Assembly: GCA_963922205.1 (NCBI GenBank) | Contig: CAWUHX010000023.1 | Coordinates: 310,001 to 374,000, forward strand | DNA: 64,000 bases | DNA from: Romanomermis culicivorax | Taxonomy: Eukaryota; Nematoda; Enoplea; Mermithida; Mermithidae | Direction: 5' to 3' | In this document: piece by piece, positions 1 to 10,300 of the stretch | Position numbering within the stretch: the stretch's first letter is position 1 | Layout: each line of letters starts with the position of its first letter | Notes under the pieces: generated by a model | Told to the model about the DNA's origin: nothing | Database searches by the model: none | The model's input: only the letters and a program-made list of their open reading frames with translations | Made by a program: the position numbers and the translations under genes

Positions 1-830
1 AATAAACTGTACTGTATCAAAGATGTACAATGAAAGGAGCAACATAAGTATACAAATCCAGGCCTTCAAATTAACAGAGTTCCTGCAAATTTGAAAAAAC
101 ATGTGAAAATAGGCAACGACATCCCCCTGAATCTTGAGAACTGTTGAGCCTAAAATCTAGATATTTTGTAGGTGTGCATGGGGTCGAATTTCATCAGTGA
201 ATTTTCAATGATATGAGGATGTCACTGCATAAATGCCTTAGGATTTGGAAAACCAAGCTGTTGCCACTTGATTGGCATCAAAATGAGAATATACACTATT
301 TTACTGATATAATGTTGATGTTATTGTAAAATTTTGAAAATGTCAGGTTATTAGTCGCACGACATATGGTTCCGATAATCTGAATGACAATACTCGAGGG
401 GTAGAGAACTTTTCGTCTGTTTGTAGGTGCTGTACTTCTGGTTCGTGGATTCTGCACCACCTTTTCAGCATATGGGTAGCACTCATGGTCAACAATATTT
501 TGTATATCTTCATTTTTAAATTAGGCTAATTACGAGTGGAGTACTAAGGAAAGATTTTAATCGAAGTTTGGATTACTATCGTCTCATCCAGAGTAACCTG
601 TTTAAAATTTCCTCATGAATTTATCGATGAAACTCGGCCCCAATCACACCTACAAAATATCTAGATTTTGGGATCAACAGTTTTTGAGATTCCAGGAGGG
701 TTTTGGCCCATTTTGCTTGTTTTTCCGAATTTGCAGAGCCCTGTTGATTTTAAGGTTGGGGTTCCGATACTTATGTTGCTCTTTTCGGGGTATGCTACAT
801 CTTTGGTACAGTGCACATTGCAGTAAAAAG
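1..830. repeat. Foldback repeat with ~200 bp inverted arms
   Basis: Bases 1-215 reappear in reverse complement at about 610-830; for example AAAATCTAGATATTTTGTAGG on the left matches the complement at about 640-670. The arms flank a ~390 bp centre. The left arm probably continues beyond the window. Related but diverged copies of the arm and the centre occur at 49060-49280 and, inverted, at 49555-49640. The short ORFs here are by-products of the palindrome, and no transposase is visible. Confidence 0.6.
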
Positions 831-1333
831 ATTAAAAGACAATTTCCTTGGCCGTACATCTATGGTTGGCACACGTCTTTTTATCTTTTCACTCTAATAT
901 GTTTAGATCATCAGACACAGACACAAAATGTATTCTGCTTAAATCTGATCTGAAGTTTACTGCAACAATTCACACAGCGAGCGTTACGATTAATGTTTTT
1001 CAGTCGAATGACATGGACTTTATGAGGTTTAATTAGGCGGGGGGCTTGTTAGGCGGGGGGCTTTTAGATCAGTTACTCAAAGGAATTGAACAAAATTTAT
1101 CAAGTAGATGAAAATGCAGTTATAATCATGAATCACTGTTTTGATACAACGTGTTCAAAAGGTTGTGGCCTTTTTAATGTATTTTCTGGTTCTAGTATTT
1201 GAATAATGAATCAACTCAATGGAAACACAAAAATGCCAAAAACAATTCATTGATTTTTGAACAATTTTCAGGATTTTGATTTATTTGGATCTAATGAAAG
1301 AATAAAAAGATAAAATTCTGCGGCATGGTAATT
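831..1333. other. Intergenic, no gene seen
   Basis: AT-rich sequence without a coding signature. The only structure noticed is a short direct duplication of AGGCGGGGGGCTT at about 1035-1065. Confidence 0.4.
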
Positions 1334-2085
1334 GTAGGTGCTCGGGAGTGCCTCTACGCAGGATTTTTCTTCATTTTGGCTTCTAATTTTTGACTGTTCA
1401 AACTTTCTTGCTGAGTGTAAAATGATTGCTTGTGAAACAATTAATACATAAAACTATAGTCTGTTAGTTATTTGATAATTCTACTTTATAGGTAATAAAC
1501 ATATCACAAGGGGTAGACAAGAGCCACCTGGCAAATACAGTGATTTCTATGAAATTTTCATAAGTATGCCTTCTTCAGAGCAGTGCAGCTCCCAAAACGG
1601 TACAAAAATTTTGATGAAAATGTAACGAAAGCAGTAAAAATAAATGGGCTACATTATAGGGAAATAAAATTCTGCGGCTTCCGATGGGAAGGTGCTCGGG
1701 AGTGCCCATAAATGAAATTTGTTCAATTTCGACGGCTCATTTTTGACGGTTTAAACTTTATGAAAAAATGTAATATGCAATTATTTACTGTAAATGATGC
1801 ACCAAAAAAGAGATTATTCTTTCCTCTATAAAATGAATATCTATTCATCAAATAAGATCAAACCGATTTCGAAATATCGCTTGGCTAGGAAGACCACAGA
1901 AAATGCAAAAAAAATCGATTTTCAAACTTTGGCATACTGTAGCAGCGCAAATTTTCGTTTACAAGCAAAACGAATTGTACCATTGAACTCAGCGCACAAA
2001 ACTACCCAAAATATCTGATTTTGAGGTATAATTAATTTTCAACTTATCATAGGGAAAGTAGAACCTCTCAGAAATCGTGTCTTAA
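1334..2085. repeat. Left arm of a large inverted repeat
   Basis: This ~750 bp block matches the reverse complement of 12712-13472 over almost its whole length. Shared landmarks include CATAAGTATGCCTTCTTCAGAG, CAAAATTTTGATGAAAAT and CTCTCAGAAATCGTG. Inside the arm there is a ~350 bp direct duplication: GGTGCTCGGGAGTGCC occurs at about 1337 and 1691, each followed by a similar TTTGAC-GTTTAAACTTT stretch. The two arms bracket the large toxin-like ORF. Whether they form one mobile unit or are two independent insertions of one repeat family is not settled. Confidence 0.7.
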
Positions 2086-2789
2086 AATTTACTGTCAGAG
2101 GAAATGCTACCTAGTGAGTGAAAATCGTCTGCAAGTTTCAACAGATATTCAGATTTGTATATGGTAATTTGTCACTTTGTAATTAATTACTCCGAAATGA
2201 AAATTAGATTAGACTTTCGGCGCTGGACAAAAGTTTGGCGAAAAGCCACTTCAAAATTTCAGGTTTTCAAGGCTTATGAGCTTCCTTGATATTCCCCTCG
2301 CTGGAAACGTGAACGTGTCTTAGGAAGAACAAATGATGATCAAGCATGCAAGATTGATGATACACAAAAAGTGGCAGTATGGTGCTCTCTTTTTGTGACA
2401 ACCCTTTTTACCGACCTTCTTTGTACATGTGTGGAAAGATTGGGGTTCGTTACCACAAAAGGCCCGTTACCGCAAAAGGCCCCTTACCGCAAAAATATAC
2501 TCTATAAGTTATATTGTAGTTTAGTACAGAAAAAGTGGTCTTTATCCCCAAAAAAATCATTACCACAAAAATTTAATGATACTAAAGAAAATTAAGTTAC
2601 CCACTACTGTATTTTTTTAAATCAACTTGATGACACCACAATTCAAAAACTTTATAATGAAGACGCTTATTTTAATCAATTTTACTCATGTTTCATTTCA
2701 ACTTTGTTTTAATAACTCAATGATCAGCTAAAACTAAACGCGATTTTTTTCCAATAAGTTGTCTGACATAATGCAAATATGCATGGATT
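2086..2789. other. Intergenic with a short tandem motif
   Basis: No gene recognised. At 2449-2495 the motif TTACCGCAAAAGGCCC is tandemly repeated about three times, and a degenerate ACCACAAAAA form follows to about 2575. The 74-codon ORF here runs through this repeat and has no coding signature. Confidence 0.35.
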
Positions 2790-3127
2790 TCATTCATCAA
2801 ACTCTGAAATTTCTCTTAAACCCATTAATTCTGCGTTAAAACACTGGAAATTCCACAAATGATTTGTTGCATTTGAAAGTCTGTCTTTTGCATTCATGAC
2901 CCGATGATCGAGCTCAACGTAAGCTTCATCGCGTTGTTTTGGTTGATAAATCGCGTTTTGCAAATTACGGACTCGAATTTGATCACCATTGTGCATTGGT
3001 TGCAACAAAGGAAAAAATGTCTAACAGCCAAATTCATATCCCAGACTTCGAACAAGTTCAATCTATTGTGATAGCCCTCCGCGTGATTCATTGATCGAGC
3101 GCCATGATTTCCCCAATGATCCCACAA
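2790..3127 (-). pseudogene. Decayed MULE-like transposase fragment
   Basis: Two overlapping minus-strand frames (about 3127-2990 and 3008-2790) read as one degraded protein after a frame change. The first contains ARSMNHAEGYHNRLN, which resembles the R-[ST]-N-N-x-x-E-G-x-H-x-x-L-N signature found downstream of the MULE transposase core. The second continues with a YQPKQRDEAYVELDHRV stretch typical of the C-terminal part of such proteins. There is no start, no catalytic core and no intact frame. I call it a transposase remnant from these motifs only; a domesticated MULE-derived gene exon is less likely because of the frameshift. Confidence 0.5.
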
Positions 3128-3589
3128 AGGTATTTGGAATCACCCAAAATTTGTAGGTCTTACATCATTTCAGCACTTACTACAGAAACAACATAATAAT
3201 GAAACTGATGACATGAGTAATACATAACAGTTAATTTGGCAAATAAATGTTGCAACGGACCTTTCATGGTTTATCATATGTCCAAATTTCAAATTAAAAT
3301 TAAGAATAGGTAACAAGAATTTGTATCAGTTTGGCGAAAATAACATACATTTTTTCAGGTAATCTGAAAAAAATCTTCCACAAATAGAGCGACAGTCAGC
3401 GACTCAACTTTTTTTGAATTTTTGAATTGTTTTCTCAAGCTAAAATTTTTATGTTCAATTTTTTTGCATCTCAAATTTTAAAAAAGTTTTAATTATTAGA
3501 TTTTTTTTAATTTCTGCAATTAAACCTGTAGCTACTTTCCTATAGCTGAAAAGACAGGCTTTACAGGACTATACAATCATTTAACTGCC

Positions 3590-3923
3590 CACCTTATATG
3601 AGAGGCGCTCTTCGGGTGCGTTTGCTACTGGCCACATTCCACAGGCTAGCTTCTGCCTGAAAAAGCAGGACTTGTTCGGCTAAGCACCTCATAAAATGGA
3701 ATACGCCCAGCTTCCCATTGGCCGCACGTTACCGGCAAGATGCTAACTGGGCTGAGTGGACCCTGGCAAGAAAGAAGCATTCCAAGCTTGCCTACACAAT
3801 TTATCTGCCCTGAATGGATGAAAAGGTGTGTCTGCCTAGGCCACCTAAAAAATCTAGGTTATACCTGAGATCGAACCTGATTCTCGAGATGGAGACAGTA
3901 ACCATTTGACCAAGTGCAACTTT
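3590..3923 (-). mobile_element. tRNA-derived SINE
   Basis: The minus strand shows an RNA polymerase III A box (TGGTCAAATGG, about 3910-3900) followed by a B box (GGTTCGATCTC, about 3878-3868) at tRNA-like spacing. A longer GC-richer body runs to about 3590. This head-plus-body form fits a tRNA-derived SINE rather than a functional tRNA, since no clean cloverleaf closes. Other copies were not seen in this window. Confidence 0.5.
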
Positions 3924-4289
3924 CTCTGAAATTTGAATTCAATTTTTCAAAATTCAGAAATTAAATTTTCAAAAACTTCCTCTTGAGCATGTCATTTGAA
4001 TATAAATTTTAAACAAACCAATAAACAGGGCTATCGTAATTTTAAGTAGAAAAATTTGTCATTGACATGGGTTACTGTATTTAGAAAAAGACTTTGAACT
4101 TTCTTTTTAAAGTTTATTCTACTACAATAAAGAAATTGCCTAGCAACGAGAAAGTACTTAAAATGAATGATGGTAGCAAATGTCTATAACTCTAGAAACC
4201 GAAACAAAAAGTATTTTCAATGCAATAATCATTAATAATTTGAATGAACTGCTAAGATAAAATAAACAAATGCTAATTAATTGCAACTT

Positions 4290-6230
4290 CAAATTTTAAT
4301 TTTTAAAAATTCACATTTTAATTTAAAAATCTTATTTTTTCCACTTGGATTTAAAAATTTATTTTTCCTATTTAAATTTGAAAATTTTGAATTCTTTCAA
4401 ACCTGAAAACCACTAAATTTAAAAAAAAAATAAACAAAAAAGAAACAAAGAAAAGAAAAGATAGAGAAAAGACAAAAAGAAAACTATAGAATACGGGAAA
4501 TAAGCAAAAAATCAGATTATTAGAAGTTGTAGAAGAGACGGTCGGAGAGATTTTTAATGAAAAAAATTGCAAAATCGTTGACGCCATGTTTGACGACGTG
4601 ATTGGTGATGTTTAGTTGAACGCAGGTTGGCCAGGATAAACAAATTTGCGAGAGGCCTTAATTTTTACGATTTGGAGCAGTTCGAAAAAAGGGTTATAGG
4701 AGAGAGACAAACAAGATAAAAGAAAGAAGATTTAAAAACGAAAAGGTAGATGCGAAAAATAAAAAGAGACCAGCTGGTATCGGTTGGCCGACTCGACTAT
4801 GCTGGTTGTGGTGCTGTTTCGTTCCTCATTTTTCTGTCTTTCGTTCATTTTTTAAAATAGCATTTTTCAATTTTACTTGAATATATTTTTTTCGTATTTT
4901 TTGCCAATTTTCACGTCATTTGCCAGTTTTGCTTCCCGCTTATTTTATCACTTGTCGCTTCATTTTCGTGGTAAATTTTTGCATTTTCCACAATATTCGT
5001 TTTTTTATTTATTGTCTCTGTTTTTCCTGTTTATGGCCTTTTATAAGTCTTAGAAAATATAAAAACTATTTTTCGTCTTTTTTGCCTCTTCTTGACAGTT
5101 TATATGCAGTTTTGAAGTCATATTTTGCTTTTCTCTATATTTTACCTTCTTTCTTTATTTCCTCATATTTTCCTTTTTTTCTATGCCTTAACATATTTCT
5201 TATTTATACATTTTTACGTTATCCCTTTTTTCTATATATCCACATATTTCCCTTTTTTCTTTTTTTCACATATTTTCCTTTACTTTATTTTTTTACAATT
5301 CCTGAACGCTAGTTCATATCTACTTACGTGTGACACTTTTTTTGGTTTTGTTTTTTCTTTCTCTTTCTTCTACGCATTCATATTCTCTTTATATGCCGCT
5401 TTATTGTCCTTGTTGGCATCTCTTCTGTCGTCCTTTCTATGATTTCTTTACTCCCATGGTCTCTAATCTTATTTACGACAATGTTTGGCAACGTATTAGC
5501 TTAAAGAGCAGAAAAAATAAGTAATGGAGACAATAAAAAAGAAAATAGAAGATAAAGAGGTAAATAAAGAAAAAACAGAAACAACACATAGGAAAGGAAA
5601 GAAAAAAATACGATGAAAAAAACAAGATATGTACAGTAGGAAAATGAAACATAAAAATGTAATAGAAAATGGGAGAAAAGAAGGGGAAAAAAAGAAGAAA
5701 AATGAAAATAGTAGGAATAAAACAGTTTAAGAAAACGGCTGATGTAACATCCATTTCCCTCTTTTTTCTGTATTCTCTCTGGGCATCTTGATTCTTTCAC
5801 CTCTTTTTTCTCATCCTTTCTCTTTTTTGTGTCTTCATATCTGTTTCTGTTTCTCATACATTTTTCCTTTTCCACCTTCCTGCTTCCCACGTTTATTTTC
5901 TGCTTGACTTTCACTATACTTTCTTTCCCTTTCTCTTTATTGAACTTATCATTTACATTCTTTTTTTGCTTTCTATTATATTTTTATTGTGTTTCTCATT
6001 CACTTTATCTTTCTTCATTGTTCGCGTTCTGTCTTATCTTTTTCTTATCTCCTTTTTTGCTTCTTTATACTTTTATGTCTTGTTTCTCTTTTTTACTTGA
6101 GTTGATGGATGATGATAATCTATTTACTTTTTACTACCTTTTTCTCTTTCTCCTTCATTTCATCCTCTCCAATTCCGTTTTTTATGATTTTTTTCTCTTT
6201 GGTTCTGTTTATACAATATAAATTTGGCGT
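4290..6230. repeat. Alternating purine and pyrimidine low-complexity tracts
   Basis: 4430-4780 is purine-rich on the plus strand, 4800-5470 pyrimidine-rich, 5510-5745 purine-rich, and 5755-6200 pyrimidine-rich. The facing tracts at 5510-5745 and 5755-6100 could pair as a long imperfect hairpin. The many Phe/Ser/Leu-rich or Lys/Glu-rich ORFs are compositional artefacts. No gene is supported. Confidence 0.6.
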
Positions 6231-7310
6231 AAAAATTCAAAAAAGTAAATTTAGAAAATGTCACTAAGGAAGCGACGATCGATCGACGATAGGCAGAATG
6301 TGTGAATGACTGAGACTTCAGTAGCTATATTGCATTTAAGCACACAAAATATGCACCTAATATCCTGTTGGTAAAAAGTGCACAGTGAGCGACATTATAC
6401 GTTTCCCCCGTAGTTCACACGAGTGGCGCTGTGCGCAAATCGCAGACTTCTGCGGTAAAAATGTACATGTGCCGCGCGGACATTTTATCCGCAGAAGCAG
6501 TCCGCTGAACGGTGTCACTGCTCTTAAAATTAGGCAGAAATTTAGGCCGCATACCGTTTTTACTGTTCGCAATGATCAAAAACAATAATTTTTTAGGAAA
6601 TATGGATTTAGCCCCTTCATACACGGACGCAAAAATCAAAGGTAAAGATAATTGAAGAAAAAGAACCATTAGGACTTCACAACCATAGAAAAATCGAAAT
6701 AAATTACAACTGGAATTCCATGTCGAAGCAACTATTTCCAATATTTTTAACGCTCTAGAGTAACACATATATTTCAAAAAATCAACTAATGATTTTTCCC
6801 AAGTTCAGCAAAGTCTAAACAAAAATATTGACCAGTGCCTCAACTTTTTTGGAATCACAATCATCATTGCAAAATATTTTTTGTCTTTTCAATTAACCTG
6901 AAATTATTTGTACTTGCATTTTTTTCAGCAGAGATAGGATTTACCATGCTCATATTTTGCAATATCTGATGTTGGAATCAAGAAGCAGCAGCCGAGCTTA
7001 TACCCTCACATTCATTTTACTTTGACATGGCAAACGCACAATTTTTTCATTGCCATGTGAAACATTATGCACAACTTCATGAAAATAATTTTGCTTCAAA
7101 CAAGTATAGATTCATTTCACTATTCCAAAGGGAACGTGCTTTGCTTCGATGTCTCGCAAAACTTGCGTCTATTTTGGGAAACTATCCAACTGTTAGCAGG
7201 TGGACGCTTATTTTCCCATAATCTTTCAGCCTATAGTATAAACTTTCACAACATTTTCAATTCCTCATCGTGGACTGCGACATTGCGACGAAAAATTTTC
7301 ACTAGTTGAC
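6231..7310. other. Upstream region of the large ORF
   Basis: No gene recognised. A GC-richer patch at 6380-6570 gives short ORFs on both strands but matches nothing I know. Just before the large ORF, the pyrimidine-rich TTTTCACTAG at 7296-7305 ends in AG five bases upstream of the ATG. This could serve as a cis- or trans-splice acceptor in a nematode; that is inference. Confidence 0.3.
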
Positions 7311-10300
7311 ATGAGTACTCAATCTGATGCAAAATTGCAACATCCGTTGTTCTCAGATCATAAAAAATTCGAAGCACAATTTACGAGAGATTTACGATTT
7401 TCCCTAATTAGCCCCGATAACTATGCTGGAATATTTTACACTATTATGGGTTATTTTTCGACCATACAAGGAACGGACTTGAGTGACCAAGTTACGAGCG
7501 AGTTTATCAAAACCCACAGTATTTTGATTGCTGGTCAAAATTATGATCGCTTTTTTGTCCTTTTGATGGCCAAAACTGTGGTGAGTAAACGCTTAACTGG
7601 AAGATTATTTTATTTTCATCTGAACGAAAATGCACCACCACTAACTGATCACTTTAGTTTGACTGATATTGACATTATATATCATCAATTAAAGTTGACT
7701 AATGCTAGATTAGGTAAAGCAACGCTTCTGAAGCAGTGGATTCAACATATCGAAAATAATCTCCTCTGTGTCAGGATAAAAGGGGCTCAATCAGTAAGTA
7801 ATTCTAATGAGCAACTGAATGAAAAAGATTTTGTCGTTGATGCAACATTTTATAGAGCAGTAAACTTGTTTGGACAGTATCAGCGAGATACAACATCATG
7901 GCGTGAATTGAAAACTACTAATTTGATTTCAAAAACTCAAAAACAGCAGTTTTTCCGTAAAAGTAAACCAATTTATAATGATCTTTTTGTCACCTTTATG
8001 AGGAATTCGAATCTAGATTCTAACGAAGAAATATTGAAGTTCGCCCTATCGAAAGAACATTTCCTCTACTTCGTGTATGGTGCTTTGCAGTACAGCTACA
8101 AAGAGTTGCATCAAATAAAAATAACACCAATATATGCTGGATCTTATCTGGAAAAATTGGCTGTATTGGAATATGATCAGAAAAAGTGGGTTACAGATTC
8201 GTCCCCAATAATTTTCCAAGCATATGAGTCATTTAACGACATCAGTGACATTCAAACAGCCCCCGGAATGGAGTTACCCATCGATTTTTTGTCGAATTCT
8301 AAATTGGCACTAATCAATAAGCTTTTTTTTGGATCAACGAATAATATAGAAAGTGCGCAATTTTTAACCGAGCAGGCCCCAATCGGGAATAAAAACGGTT
8401 TGATACATTTTTTAAATCAAATAATAAAGCTTGAACGTGACGAATATGTTGGAAATTTTTTCGAAATCAGGAAACAACTGCTGATACAATTGAGTAGGAT
8501 TGACGCTTTTTTGGGTCATCAACATAAAACAAGGACTCTTAGGCATTATATTTTTGGCGCAATGATGACCACAGGTTTAGAAAATCCAGCTTATAAATTG
8601 AAGCACAGGTTCGATGACATGAATCCTGTCGATATTTTCCTCATACAATCGTCTGAATCAAGCGGTTCAGTTGTAATAATGTCGAAACATATTGTTAGTG
8701 CTTCCATCGCAGACCCAATAGCAGACATTCTTATGAATACTGGTCTGAAAAAGTTGCTTGTCTTGACTATAAATGACCAGGCATATGAACATCTGGTGGA
8801 CATGGAAAGTGAGATGAATCCACTTCTGGATATGTGGATTCAAGATTCAATCACACATGAAACAAATGGTTTTGATCCATCACATTGGAGCTTTATTAGG
8901 CCTGTGCTTTCAGATAACTATTTCTCTAAGATGATGATTAATCAGCATGAGCAACGTTTTCGAAGTTGTATGTTACAAACTGAGCTTACTTCTCACTCCA
9001 TGTGGCCCAACACCCTATGGGAATTCGAAGCTCAAATGAAAGGGTTTGCAGCTGGAAAGCAAATTTTCACTCCTTACGGATACGACCAAATTTTGATAGG
9101 AATCAAGGTAGACAGATCTGCAGGTGTTGAAGAAATGAATCGATTCCGTATTCCTGTAGCACGTGGCGATTCCCGCCGTCCATTTCATATCATCTTCCAG
9201 TTGAAGCCCAATGAATATAACACTGACATGAATCATTTGAAAAACTTTTTTAGAAAGCAGTTATTATATTCGGGCTGGGAAAAAATAAACACTGCTCTGA
9301 TTCGCCCGAGAATACTTCGTGAGGCAGACAATAGTATAAGATATGAATTTGATAGTTCATTTCCAAATGGATTTGATGCACATGAATATGCCGAATGTTT
9401 GCCCCGATGGAGAAGAGCCGTTGGCCAGAACTGTCTACAAGTTGAAGAGGAAAAAGACCATCCTCAGTTAGAATTCAAGGACGAACACACAGCAAAAATG
9501 TCAGATACAATCAAAGGTGTTGTCAAAATGGACAAATTTGTGAACAAAGCTATTTATTTGCAAATGATCAAGGGGATCATCGGTTCTGCCATGGATGGCG
9601 ATTTCAAACAAATGGCCAAAGAAAGCGGAATTCTCGCAGGCATGGTTGGTGTGGGCGCTGCCGGCGATGTTGCAGTGCAATGGGGGCGGAGCTTACTGAA
9701 GAAAAATAACCTTCTAAAAGGTGGTGGGGCTTATCTAGGTGGCAAACTCTTATCCAAAGCATACCTGGCCTTTGTTATTGCCGATTTAGTAGCTCGATCC
9801 AAAGCCTACCAGATGGGTGATAAAGATCAGCTTGTAGGTATCGTTGGTGACACTGCAATACTCACAATCAATGTTGTTCCATTAACGCTGGAAATTTATT
9901 CGACATTTGTCAGCATAGAAGAAGCCTCTATTGAGCTTGGCCCCGAAGTAATGATTGCAGAAGCAGTCATATTCGCTGTGATTGATGGTTTTTATGCAGC
10001 GAGAAGTGTTCAAAAAATTAACGAAAAATTGCAACTTTCCTGGGGCGAAAAAGTTGTTCAGTGGACAGAATCGTTTTTCGGTGCCAGAAATTCAAAATAC
10101 TTGGAAGATTTAGAACAGGAAAAGGATCTACTCCAAAGGACAGTTGATGATGCCACTAAGAAGTTTGAACTCCAAAACAATAGATTCAAGTATTACGCAA
10201 CTCCAACATTAAAGATAAACAGAAAAGGCAACATTGTATCACAAGAAGATAATGTCATTGACATGAATTCGAAGACGCAGGTTTCGAGCAGAACTTGGCC

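Noticed and set aside
3865..3923. Functional tRNA gene
   Set aside because: A and B boxes are present but no acceptor stem or clean anticodon arm closes; a SINE head explains it better.
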